In this document: positions 46,853-57,394 of the stretch, in pieces
Layout of the letters: each line of letters starts with the position of its first letter
Numbering within the stretch: the stretch's first letter is position 1
Assembly: GCA_023935145.1 (NCBI GenBank)
Contig: CM043698.1
Coordinates: 41,751,501-41,815,500 of the forward strand
Direction of reading: 5' to 3'
DNA length: 64,000 bases
Source: Bretschneidera sinensis
Taxonomy: Eukaryota > Streptophyta > Magnoliopsida > Brassicales > Akaniaceae
Made by a program: the position numbers and the translations under genes
The notes under the pieces: generated by a model
Databases searched by the model: none
Told to the model about the DNA's origin: nothing
Seen by the model: the letters and a program-made list of their open reading frames with translations, nothing else

Positions 46853-47067
46853 AGAAGCATTAGCAATTTCAGGGAGCTCAGTTATGCCTTTGCTTCGCAC
46901 TTTCTCAGCAGCAAGGGACCAAAGAAGACCTCAGAAAGCCTGTTCAACATTATCCAACATCGCGGAGATAGACTCCGAGCCTATATATCCAGGTTTAATA
47001 TAGCTGCCTGGGAAATCCCAGACCTCGACCCAAATGTCTAGATGATGGCGTTTAAGAATGGGCTGAG
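46853..47067 (+). pseudogene. Tat gag, part 2 (between elements B and D)
   Basis: The capsid resumes: SISNFRELSYAFASHFLSS, SESLFNIIQHRGDRLRAYIS and FNIAAWEIPDLDPN with one stop. It is the middle of the same retrotransposon gag domain, isolated between two insertions. AGAAG at its left end and CTGAG at its right end are the target duplications of B and D. Confidence 0.8.
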
Positions 47068-48342
47068 TGTTGTGAGTTTTAAATTACTCGCAAGTGCACG
47101 AGTCGTTTGCAATATAGTGTTGTGCAAGTGCGAGGTCGAATCCACAGGGAATTGCGTTGTGAAAATATAAATTTTTCTAAACTAATCTTATCTTAACCTA
47201 GTTCCAAGTTTTGTATTATATGTTGCAAAATAAAAGCTAAACTAAATTGATTTTAAAAACTAATAAAAAACACTAAGGTTTCTGAATCCACCCCGCCAAA
47301 GTTAAGCATATATCTCAATGTTCTTAAGATAACCTATCAAAAAATTCCATGAATCCAACTATAAGACAAAAAACAAAGAATATCCCAATTAAACCAAAAG
47401 CATCCAATGTATCCGCTCTTAACAAATCACAAAGGAAATCCAATTTAATCGAAAACAATTCGATGTATCCATCAGATGAAACACAAGGAATATCCAACAG
47501 AACAATTTAAACTCAATCAATCACAAGATTAACTCAAATAATTGACAGAACATTTATACTAAAAAATGTCAGATTTGTACAAGCAAATCTGAACTACTAT
47601 GTCAAACAACGGTAGGGCTTCATCTTCAACCTTAACTGAAGATTCTAGCCACTCATAATTATGAAACTACAATTCATAATAAAAGTGCTAAACATTAAAC
47701 TAAAACAACTAAATAAAAAGAAATAAATAACTTTACATGGGAGAAATTCCACTCGCTGATGGATGGCGCTTCCCCTCGTGGTAGCAAAGCCTTCGAGATC
47801 CATCAGAATGCTAGTAGATGTCCACCGGTTAACCCCAAAGTGGCCCAGAAATTGTAAACTGAATGATGGAGTCAGATGGTGTTTATATAGGCAAATACCA
47901 CGAGTGCAATGTGTTTCCAATCCGATGTGGGATGTGGGATATAGAAATGTGTTTCCAACCGATGTGGGATGTGGGATTTAAGTCTTCACATGCTCTTCAA
48001 AACTTCTGTTCACGCTGAAATCCCGCACAGCCTGACCTTTGTCTACTAAAACGGCCATAACTTTCTGTAGAAAAATCATTTTTACGAGCCATAAAATTCC
48101 CCAGAAAATAGACTTCTGGATCTTTCTAAGAATATATGGCTTATATCCTGGTTCTTCTTGAATCAATACAGTTTAATTTTCAAAGATGATTGATCTGTAC
48201 GGGCAATTCTGGCAATTTTAGTGAAACTCTTTTCCCATTGCTTGTAAACCTGAAAAACAACGAAAACAACTCAAAATAACAAAATCCTAAGCTAACAAAT
48301 GTAAATTAAGTGGCCAAAATATGCAATATTTTTCTCTCATCA
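47068..48342 (-). repeat. 3' LTR of element D (left copy)
   Basis: 1,275 bp; on the minus strand TGATGAGAG to CTCACAACA. PPT GTAAGTTTGAGGGTATT ends at 48343 (minus strand). Confidence 0.9.
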
Positions 48343-48362
48343 AATACCCTCAAACTTACATT

Positions 48363-48380
48363 TTGCTAGTCACTTAGCAA
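48363..48380 (-). other. PPT-proximal hairpin, element D
   Basis: TTGCTA-6 nt-TAGCAA, same place relative to the PPT as in A, B and C. Confidence 0.7.
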
Positions 48381-48707
48381 AACAAAATAAATAAAAAAAC
48401 TAAATGAAAAACAAAGAACATAGAGATAAGTTCAGTATTCATGGTATCCAAAAATTTAAGGAGCATTCAAAATCATGAGATTCATTCATGAGCAAGCTTA
48501 AATAAGTCCAACCCATTTTCACAATGAATAAGAATTTAAAACCTAATTACTTACAAGAGGCATGGTAAGACATCACAAGCTTGAATCAGTGTAAAGTGAT
48601 TTAGCATATACAGATGAGGTTTCCAAATAACTTCAATGTACAAGGTAATCAAGTCTCAAGATCCACAGAATTTCTCATCGGAAAGAACAACGATGGCATA
48701 GTTTTTT

Positions 48708-48710
<3 letters not shown>

Positions 48711-48755
<45 letters not shown>
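48711..48755. repeat. (AT)n microsatellite in element D
   Basis: About 45 bp of AT dinucleotides in the 3' region of D. A second, longer one is at 49136-49191. Confidence 0.9.
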
Positions 48756-48758
<3 letters not shown>

Positions 48759-48935
48759 CTCTGCTATGTTTAGTTCTCTTAAGCTTTCTAATCGACCCAT
48801 GTAGCGAGTGTTGAGTCAATGACTCCCAAACCAGATGGTTTTAGGGCATTAGGTGTAAAGACACCCCTAAGGACTTACTAACTTGAGTAAAAAAGGCTAC
48901 AAAATTAAACCGGCCTTAATACTACCAAGCAAAAT

Positions 48936-49110
48936 TCCACCTTTTGACGTGAACACTCACTGCATACTGAGGCAAGAGGTCCAGTTACTCAGCGAAAAGT
49001 TTCGCAATGATCATTATGAACAAAATTCCCACCTTTTGACGTGAACACTTACTGCTTACTGAGGCAAGAGGTCCAGTTACTCAGTGGAAAGTTTATTGAT
49101 GATGATCATT
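48936..49110 (-). repeat. Duplicated conserved 3' UTR block, element D
   Basis: Two minus-strand copies (48936-49014 and 49028-49110) of the block found in A and C. The AT microsatellites flank the pair on both sides. Confidence 0.8.
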
Positions 49111-49130
49111 ATAAATATTAGTAGTATTAG

Positions 49131-49135
<5 letters not shown>

Positions 49136-49191
<56 letters not shown>
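49136..49191. repeat. Second (TA)n microsatellite in element D
   Basis: About 55 bp of TA dinucleotides; the C family sequence has no such run here. Confidence 0.9.
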
Positions 49192-49194
<3 letters not shown>

Positions 49195-49780
49195 CAAGTG
49201 TTTATCCAACAAGTCATCCGGTTTCAGTTAAGACAAGGAAACGTATACATTTAACTCACTTGTCATACCTCACACAAATATGTGCTGATGTGCTCGTGTT
49301 AGATTAGATCAAACATGTGAATTATCGAAAATGCCTAAAGTAAGTAACTATAGTTTAAACTCTATCATCAGATCATGTGTTCAAAGTTTTAAACTCATCA
49401 ATGAAATCACATCACAATTTTTCAGAACAACCAAAAATTTTAGACGAACATGAACATGCATTTATCTTTACGACAAAAAGATAACAAATTAGGACAAAGT
49501 GTGTGATGTGTCTCCCATACCCCCAAACTTAAATTACATATTGACCCCAATGTGTGACTAATATGGAAAGAGCTTACCTGAGATATGGAGAACTATCTGG
49601 ACTGGTATGGCTCATAGCATACCCCCAAACTTGAACTGAAGTACACATTGTCCCTAAAAAATAAAAATACTGGAAACAAACATTAATCATAAAAATATGA
49701 AATAATAAATAAACAGAAAAGATAAGCTGTGGGGTGCCTCCCATGAGCGCTAAGTTTAACGTCTTCAGCCAGACCCAACA

Positions 49781-51505
49781 TTAATAAACATGCCCAACTA
49801 AGCACTCCACCATCTGATCAATAAATAGGAATGGAAAATGATCAGGCCTAGTGGCAACATTCAACTTACGGTAGTCTATACTCACTCTCCCTCCTGACTG
49901 AACACGAGTTGGCACCAACTTGTCGTCCTCATTCTTCACTACCGTTAATTCAGTATGTTTGGGCACGACTTGAATCAGGCTCACCCACTTGCTATCAGAG
50001 ATGGGATAAATGATCCCTGCCTCTAACAGCTTAATATCTTCTGCCCTCACAACCTCTTGCATAGCAGGGTTGAGCCTTCTTTGTGGCTCCCTCGATGGCT
50101 TGGCATTCTCCTCTAACTGTATCGTGTGTATTACCAACGAGGGGTTGATTCCCTTGACATCCTTAATAGTCCAGCCTATAGTTTCCTTATGCTATCTTAA
50201 GACGTCCAATAATTTCTCCTCTGGAGCATCACCCAAATCTAAAACTATAATTATAGGCAAAGAATCTGCTGGACCTAGGAACTTATACTTAAGATTGTCC
50301 GGTAAAGGCTGAAGTTCCTTCTTGGGGGGTTCAGGTGTTGTGGTTTCCTCCGTCTCATTGCTTTCTCGAGGATCAGATTCCAAAATGGCATTCACTTCCT
50401 TGACTAACTTATCTAAGCCCAAGTCCTCTTCAAAGTGAGCAAAGCATGCCTCCAGGGGGTTCTCAATGCGGGATTCATCCATAGTCTCCTCTGTCTTACT
50501 ACTCTCCCGAGGAACAGACTCCAAGATAGTATTTGCTTACTCAAGTAACTTATCTAAGTCTAAATCCTCTCCAAACTGAGCAAAGCCTGCCTCCATAATG
50601 TCCTCAAACTTTCCTTCTTTCTTGGGCGCTTGTAGTCTTTCAGGGTAAGGTGCTTTAGGTAAAAACAACCTAGAGAGATCCTTAATAATAGGTGTGGCTA
50701 TAGATGGCTCAGCATCTCTCTTTTCCTTGTTGCCACTTTCTTGCCCTTGTTGCATAGCAGGGTTCTCCTCCACTTGATTATCCACTTGTCTCCCAGACAA
50801 GTATGGGATAGTTGATTGCACTTGTTCCTGCCAATGCATAGGAGTTAATGAATTTCCCACCGCAAACTGTTCCTTTGGGTTAGGCTCAGGTTGACTGGGG
50901 AACTATCTTTCCTCTTCTTCACCCATGTAACTTGCGATTTGATCAATTTGACTCTCTAGCTTGGCAATCACTTGAGTGTTTTCTATTGTTGCACTCATCA
51001 CTTCACTCATAGATTGGCTAGTCATTTTCATGTACTCTTTAAGGGTGTCCTTAAGTGACAATGAAACTGGCACTGGTGTTTGAATGGGAGCTTGGTAAGC
51101 AGGTAATGGTGCTGGATAGGCTGAGTGACTATAACTTAGAACTAGCGGAGGAAATTCGAGAGGGTATTGATTGTGAGCTTGATAAGGGGCTCCTCTCTGA
51201 TTCCTCAGTTGGTTCTGCGTCCATGAAAAATTAGAGTGGTCCCACCACCCTGGATTGTATGTTTAGGAGTAAGATCCATTTGATTGCCAACAACAGTCAT
51301 TGAATGCATTCATTTGTTCCATGGGATACTTGGCACAAGCCGGCATTGATGGACAATTCTGTGCTAGATTCATAGGACTAGCATAGATGGAATAGCTATC
51401 AATATTGAATATGTTGGCAGCATTGATGGATGGGTCGGTCATTTTCATGTACTCCTTAATGGTGTCCTTTAAAGACTGTGAAACCAGCGCTGGATTCATC
51501 CACAT
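49781..51505 (-). pseudogene. Residual gag-pol of element D
   Basis: Minus strand, 5' to 3': SLKDTIKEYMKMTD, a ruined knuckle (YSIYASPMNLAQNC: first two Cys gone), YNPGWWDHSNFSW, a second SLKDTLKEYMKMTS, and the gag spacer to APKKEGKFEDIMEAGFAQFG. It then jumps past the protease to the linker DLDKLLE. This linker is repeated (DLGLDKLVKEVNAILES, about 50395-50440). RT N-terminus: RRLNPAMQEVVRAEDIKLLE, GGRVSIDYRKLNVATRPDHF, ending FIDQMVECLVGHVY at 49781. Here the sequence jumps to the post-INT region. Only stops at 50535 and around 50190 interrupt it. Confidence 0.82.
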
Positions 51506-51583
51506 ATATATTTTTTTTTGGATAACTAACTAGTAGAAAAATAAAATCAATTCAGGCCAAAAATTTTCACAAACCAAACAATT

Positions 51584-51606
51584 CCCCGGCAACAGCGCCA
51601 AAAACT
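51584..51606 (-). other. Primer-binding site of element D
   Basis: On the minus strand AGTTT then TGGCGCTGTTGCCGGGGA adjoins the LTR at 51607. Confidence 0.82.
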
Positions 51607-52882
51607 TGTTGTGAGTTTTAAATTACTCGCAAGCGCACGAGTCGTTTGCAATATAGTGTTGTGCAAGTGCGAGGTCGAATCCACAGGGAATTGCGTTGTG
51701 AAAATATAAATTTATCTAAACTAATCTTATCTTAACCTAGTTCCGAGTTTTATATTATATGTTGCAAAATGAAAGCTAAACTAAATTGAACTTAAAAACT
51801 AATAAAAAAACACTAAGGTTTCTGAATCCACCCCGCTAAAGTTAAGCATATATCTCAATGTTCTAAAGATAGCCTATCAAAAAATTCCATGAATCCAACT
51901 ATAAGACAAAAAACAAAGAATATCCCAATTAAACCAAAAGCATCCAATGTATCCGCTCTTAACAAATCACAAAGGAAATCCAATTTAATCGAAAACAATT
52001 CGATGTATCCATCAGATGAAACACAAGGAATATCCAACAGAACAATTTAAAATCAATCAATCACAAGATTAACTCAAATAATTGACAGAACATTTATACT
52101 AAAAAATGTCAAATTTGTACAAGCAAATCTGAACTACTATACCAAACAACGGCAGGGCTTCATCTTCAACCTTAGCTGAAGATTCTAGCCACTCATAATT
52201 ATGAAACTACAATTCATAATAAAAGTACTAAACATTAAACTAAAACAACTAAATAAAAAGAAATAAATAACTTTACATGGGAGAAATTCCACTCGCTGAT
52301 GGGCGGCGCTTCCCTTCGTGGTAGCAAACCCTTCGAGATCCACCAGAATGCTAGCAGATGTCAACCAATTAACACCAAAGTGGCCCAAGAATTGTACACT
52401 GAATGATGGAGTCAGATGGTATTTATATAGGCAAATACCACGAGTGCAATGTGTTTCCAATCCGATGTGGGATGTGGGATATAGAAATGTGTTTCCAACC
52501 GATGTGGGATGTGGGATTTAAGTCTTCACATGCCCTTCAAAACTTCTGTTCACGCTGAAATCCCGCATAGCCTGACCTTTGTCTACTAAAACAGCCATAA
52601 CTTTCTATAGAAAAATCATTTTTACGAGCCGTAAAATTCTCCAGAAAATAGACTTCTGGATCTTTCTAAGCATACATGGCTCATATCCTGGTTCTTCTTG
52701 AATCAATACAATTTAATTTTCAAAGATGATTGATCTGTACAGACAATTCTGGCAATTTTAGTGAAACTCCTTTCCTAGTGCTTGTAAACCTGAAAAACAA
52801 CGAAAAAAACTCAAAGTAACAAAATCCTAAGCTAACAAATGTAAATTAAGTGGCCAAAATATGCAATATTTTTCTTTCATCA
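51607..52882 (-). repeat. 5' LTR of element D (right copy)
   Basis: 1,276 bp, homologous to 47068-48342. TATA box on the minus strand: CTATATAAAT at 52430-52421. Confidence 0.9.
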
Positions 52883-53550
52883 CTGAGGTCCGGGATCTTC
52901 AGCTCCAAGCTTACGCGGCACCCACCCAAGAACATGAACGAGGTTTTAGCTCAAGCAGAGAAATATATGTTGGCAGAAGGTGACCAGGCATTTAGGAAGG
53001 AAAAAAAAGGAGAAACAGAGAAGAAGAAAATGACGCTGACCCACCAAGAGGAATGGTCAAAAGGCTTCACCAAGAAATTAGGTACAAGCCCCACCCCTGG
53101 GTTGATGGTTTCACCCCCTTCAATGCATTTAGTACCAATGTCCTCATGCAGCTTCAAGATAAATCAATCCTCCAGTGGCCACCCAGGACGCCGTACCTCG
53201 ACGGGGATCAAAGACAATGGTGCCGTTTCCACAAAAATTATGGCCACGATACAGAAGAATGCCATGCACTGAAGGAATAGATTGAGGCCTCATCAGTCGG
53301 GGGCACTAGAAGGAGTTTACGAGGACCCAGAGGAGAGAAGGGCCCACCCAGCCACAGAGAAACCCCGGGTGTCCCCATCTCCAAGAACTAGAAAGACGAG
53401 ACCTTCGACGAGACTCCAGAGCCGAGCGGGAAGTACCCGATCCAAAGAACCAAGAAGTTACAACTACCACCCAAATCATCAAGACGATATGTGGAGGCCC
53501 TATCGCTAGAGGAAGCTCGAGGCAGAGCGGTAAGGCATACGCCTGAATCG
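52883..53550 (+). pseudogene. Tat gag, part 3 with zinc knuckle (element T)
   Basis: After D the gag continues with LRSGIFSSKLTRHPPKNMNE and a Lys/Glu-rich stretch. After a frame change it reaches the knuckle CRFHKNYGHDTEEC (about 53220-53265), a CX2HX4HX4C variant. An Arg/Pro-rich C-terminal region follows. Several frame changes make it non-functional. Confidence 0.75.
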
Positions 53551-54110
53551 TGGCCTCTGTCAACGGACCTCATAAGCAAAAGAAGTTGGGGCTAGTGATC
53601 TCCTTGACGGAAGACGACTTAAAAGATGTACAGACTCCTCATGATGACGTAGTAGTGGTCTCCCTCCTGGTGGGCAATCATGAAGTACGACGTGATTTGA
53701 TTGACAACGAAAATTTGATGGATATATTATTCTATGACGTCTTCCAGTGCATGGAGCTGAAGAATGAGTGGATCTCCCGTCTTCGTCGAGGGAAGCGTAG
53801 TCCTCCCTGTTACTGCAGGGACAGCACCTCGGACATTCACTGTGCAAACCACTTTCTTGGTAGTTAAGCAGCCCTCCTCTTACAACATGATCCTCGGTCG
53901 ACCTACCCTCAATAAGCTAAAGGCCGTTGTCTCCACTTATCATCTGAAAGTTAAGTTTCCCACCAATGAGGGGGTGAGAATAGTCAAAGGAGATCAGAGA
54001 GTTTCTCGGTCCTACTATCTGAATGCTATCAAGGAAAGGAAGAAGACTGAAGCCCTGCTCCTTGAGGTGGAAGATTTCAGGGATAAAATGAAGAGCCCAA
54101 GAAGATAGCC
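53551..54110 (+). pseudogene. Tat aspartic protease (element T)
   Basis: The frame 53550-53760 contains DLIDNENLMDILFYDVFQCM, aligned to the retropepsin active site. The catalytic Asp is present, but the Thr/Ser-Gly that should follow is Asn-Glu, so the active site is broken. After a frame change near 53760 the fold continues with TFTVQTTFLVVKQPSSYNMI and ILGRPTLNKLKAVVSTYHLK. In an intact element it processes Gag-Pol. Confidence 0.75.
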
Positions 54111-55229
54111 AGTGAAGAAGTTGACTCCAATACCCCTTGGGGAAGACCCCACCCGAACCATCCAAATAGGATCAAACCTCTCTGAAAAACACAGGGAAGA
54201 GCTCCTCTCCCTTCTCCAGAAGAACTAGGACTTGTTTGCCTGGTCTGCGCCATACATGCTTGGGATCGACCCCGGGACCATTGAGCACTGCCTGAATGTG
54301 GACCCGAAGTATAAGCCAGTCATCTGAAGAAAAGAACTTTCGCCTCGGAATGCTAGGTCGCCATCAATACTGAGGTAGATAAATTGCTTGAGGCTGGTTT
54401 CATCCGAGAGGCAAAATACTCCGAGTGGGTGCCCAATGTAGTGATGGTTCGAAAAGCCAGTGGTGAATGGCAAATCTGCATCGACTTCACCAACCTTAAT
54501 AAAGTCTGTCCAAAAGATAGCTTTCCCCTCCCTCAAGTTGATCAGCTGATGGATGCCACTTTGGGGCATGAACTCCTCTCTTTTATGGACACGTACTCCG
54601 GCTACAACCAAATCTTCATGTATGGGCTAGACCAAGACAAGACCGCCTTTATCACCGACCAAAGACTGTATTGCTATAAGATCATGCCCTTTGGGCTCAA
54701 GAATGCCGGCGCGACCTATCAAAGGCTTGTGAACAAAATCTTCAAAAGGCAGATAGAGCAAAACATGGAGGTCTACGTGGATGATATGCTGGTCAAAAGT
54801 ATGGAGGCACGGAACCACGGGTCTGATTTAGAAGAAGCGTTTGGGGTACTGCGCAAGCACAACATGAGATTGAATCCAGCGAAGTGTGCATTCAGAGTAA
54901 TAGGGGGGAAGTTCCTAGGGTTCATGGTCACCCAAAGGGGAATAGAAGTCAACACAGAAAAGATAAAGGACATTCTTGATATGGCCTCCTCTAAGTCTGT
55001 GAAAGAAATACAGCGGCTCACCAGGAGAATCGTTGCCCTGAGTCACTTCATATCCAAGTCTGCGGAAAGATGTGTACCTTTCTTCAAGGCCATCAGGAAG
55101 GCAAAAGATTTTTCTTGGACAGAGGATTGCCAAGAAACATTTGAAGGATTAAAAAAGTACCTAAGCTTACCTTCGCTCTTAACCAAACCACTCCCGGGTG
55201 AAGAGTTGTTTCCTGTACTTATTTGCTAG
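54111..55229 (+). pseudogene. Tat reverse transcriptase (element T)
   Basis: After a degraded N-terminal part the frame 54384-55229 is open for 281 residues. Landmarks: LEAGFIREAKYSEWVPNVVM, WQICIDFTNLNKVCPKDSFP, LLSFMDTYSGYNQIFM, MPFGLKNAGATYQRLVNKIF, the catalytic YVDDMLVKS (YVDD 54774-54785), FLGFMVTQRGIEVN and FSWTEDCQETFEGLKKYL. All palm Asp residues are present. It is the best preserved enzyme of the element, but an upstream stop (TGA near 54326) and the TAG at 55227 isolate it. Confidence 0.88.
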
Positions 55230-55560
55230 GTAAGGCACTGTGGCCTTTGTCCTAATCCGAGAAGAAGAAAGCATTCAGAGATCCATCTATTATGTCAGTA
55301 GGATCCTCTATGAAGCTAAAATGAGGTATCCTCCTATTGAGAAGATAGCTTACGCCCTCGTGATAGCTGCACGAAAGCTCCGACCATATTTTCAGGCACA
55401 CACAATCATCCTTTTAACTGATCAGCCTTTGAGGTAGCTTTTACATAACTCAAATGTTTCCGGGAGAATGGTAAAGTGGGTGGTAGAGCTAAGGGAATTC
55501 GATATCCGGTACCATCTACAAAAGGCAATAAAGGGCCAAGCCTTAGCCAACTTTATTGTC
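55230..55560 (+). pseudogene. Tat RNase H, first domain (element T)
   Basis: AFVLIREEESIQRSIYYVSR, MRYPPIEKIAYALVIAARKL and TIILLTDQPLR (Asp), then a TAG at 55435-55437 where a codon is expected. Next comes MVKWVVELREFDIRYHLQKA. The domain removes RNA from the RNA-DNA hybrid. The first catalytic region around 55225-55245 is frame-broken. Confidence 0.78.
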
Positions 55561-55599
55561 GAGACAACCCTATCCATAGACCCAGGCGAAGCAACGGAA

Positions 55600-55956
55600 A
55601 TAGAGTCCAATGGACCACCCCCAAGGTGGACTCTCCATGTGGATGGATCTTCAAATTCGGTGGGAAGTAGGGATGAACTCATCCTCCACAGCCCCAACAG
55701 CTTCACAGTCAAGTACGCCTTGAGGTTTGAATTCAAAACCTCCAACAACAAGGCAGAGTACGAAGCCCTACTAGCTGGCCTAAAATTGGCCAAAGCATTG
55801 GCCGCCAAGGTTCTAGACGTGTTCAGCGACTTACAACTAGTAGTAAGACAAGTAACAGAGGAATTCGAGGCTTGGGGAGAGAAACTCTCCTGGTACCTCC
55901 AAAAAGCAAAAGAGCTCACTGCAAAGTTCAAGACGTTCCGAATAACTCAAATTTAA
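55600..55956 (+). pseudogene. Second, archaeal-type RNase H (aRNH) of the Tat lineage
   Basis: RWTLHVDGSSNSVGSRDELI, ALRFEFKTSNNKAEYEALLA and DVFSDLQLVVRQVTEEFEAW form a second RNase H fold. Its three acidic residues (D in VDGSS, E in AEYEALL, D in FSDLQ) are retained. A duplicate RNase H between the Ty3-type RNase H and INT is a known feature of Tat/Ogre elements. The frame stays open to 55956. Confidence 0.85.
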
Positions 55957-57254
55957 AATCTACCTGGAAACCCTCTTCGCTCCAAGCATTGACGAAACCT
56001 CGGTCCTGCCAGTAGAAGAGGGCGCAATATGGATGGACCCAATACTCCGCTACCTGAAAGATGGAGAAGTCCTTGAACAGAAAAGTGAGGCCAAAAAGCT
56101 AATCTCTTGAGCCTCCCGATACACGGTCATAAATGGGCAGCTATATAAGAGGGCTCTAACTATGCCTTACTTAAGATGCCTCAACCCTGTCAAGGCCGAT
56201 TATGTTCTCTGAGAGGTCCACGAAGGCATATGTGAAAATTACCTAGGAGCTCGAGCCCTAGCCTTAAGGTTCTTCACCAGGGGTATTATTGGCCCAAAAT
56301 GAAAGAAGACACAGCTGATTTGGTCAAGAAATGCAGAAACGGCCAGTAGTATTCCTCAGTGTTGTACCAGCCTACTAATCCCCTTACCATAATCACCAGT
56401 CTCCTTCCCTTTACTATATGGGGGATGGACATTCTTGGCCCTTTTACCGCAACAACTGGACAAAAGAAGCATCTCATCGTGGCCATCAATTACTTCATCA
56501 AGTAGGTCTAGGAACAGCCACTGGCCAGCATCAGGGATCATCAAACTTGAAACTTCGTATGGAAATCGATCATGTGTCGGTTCAGGATTCCTAGGGGGTT
56601 GATCACCGATAACGGAAAGCAATTTGATAGTTCTCGGTTTAAAACATTCTGTGAAGACCTCCACATCGAGCATCGATTCTCGTCCGTCGAATACTCGCAC
56701 GCCAATGGTCAGGCCGAAGTCACCAACAGAACACTTCTCTAAAGAATCAAGAAAAGGCTCAATGAGGCGGATAAGCAATGGGCTGACTAGATCCCTAATG
56801 TTCTCTAAGCTTATTGGACAACTGTACGTACGCCAACAGGAGAAATCCAGTTCTTCATGACGTATGGTTCGGAAGCCATCATCCCGATCGAGATCAGAAT
56901 ACCATCGATATGCGTACAATATTTTGAACTGAGTAATAATGAAGAAGGTTTGCTGATGAATGCGTACTTGTTGATGAAGCCCGAGACAAAACCCAAATCC
57001 GTTTAGCTGCATACCAACAGAGGATAGCCCGATATTATAACTCCCGAGTTCGAAACAAGAACTTTATGACTTTTTCCTTTGAAAAAGCGAAGTGTCCCAT
57101 CCTCGACACACGAGAAAGCTCGTTCTGAATTGGGAAAGCCCATACAGAATCCAAAGAGTTTGCCGGATGAGCACTTTCGAACTCGAGGAATTGGATGGCA
57201 AGTTAGTTCCTCGTACTTGGAACGCAGAAAACCTCCACAAATTTTATCAGTGAA
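55957..57254 (+). pseudogene. Tat integrase (element T)
   Basis: Pieces in two frames, with many stops. Zinc-region remnants lie near EVHEGICENYLGARALALR (about 56215). The catalytic core carries WGMDILGPF (Asp, about 56428), LITDNGKQFDS (Asp, about 56608) and HANGQAEVTN (Glu, about 56710). The tail ELEELDGKLVPRTWNAENLH closes before TGA at 57252-57254. All three DDE residues can be seen, but at least six stops interrupt them. Open frames on the other strand here are shadows. Confidence 0.78.
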
Positions 57255-57394
57255 GTGAAATTTAAAAGCAAAAAGCAAGAAATAATACAACTCAAGTTTG
57301 AAGGAAAAGTTCAAAATTTTATTAAACTCAAAAGTCAAAGTACAAGAGATAGGCGCTATCGGCCTCAAATATAAAAAGTAAAAATAAAACTATC

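Larger units (their letters stand above)
47068..52882 (-). mobile_element. Element D: deletion derivative of the C family, minus strand, in T gag
   Basis: 5,815 bp, LTRs 47068-48342 and 51607-52882, perfect target duplication CTGAG (47063-47067 / 52883-52887). Its internal part is only 3.3 kb against 7.0 kb in C. In the first 290 or so bases the two LTRs differ at about 10 positions by eye (about 3.5%). PBS and PPT are retained, while PR, the RT core, RNase H and INT are missing. Confidence 0.9.

Noticed and set aside
53306..53847. Minus-strand ORFs over the Tat gag and protease
   Set aside because: They are shadows of the plus-strand gag-pol region with no domain.
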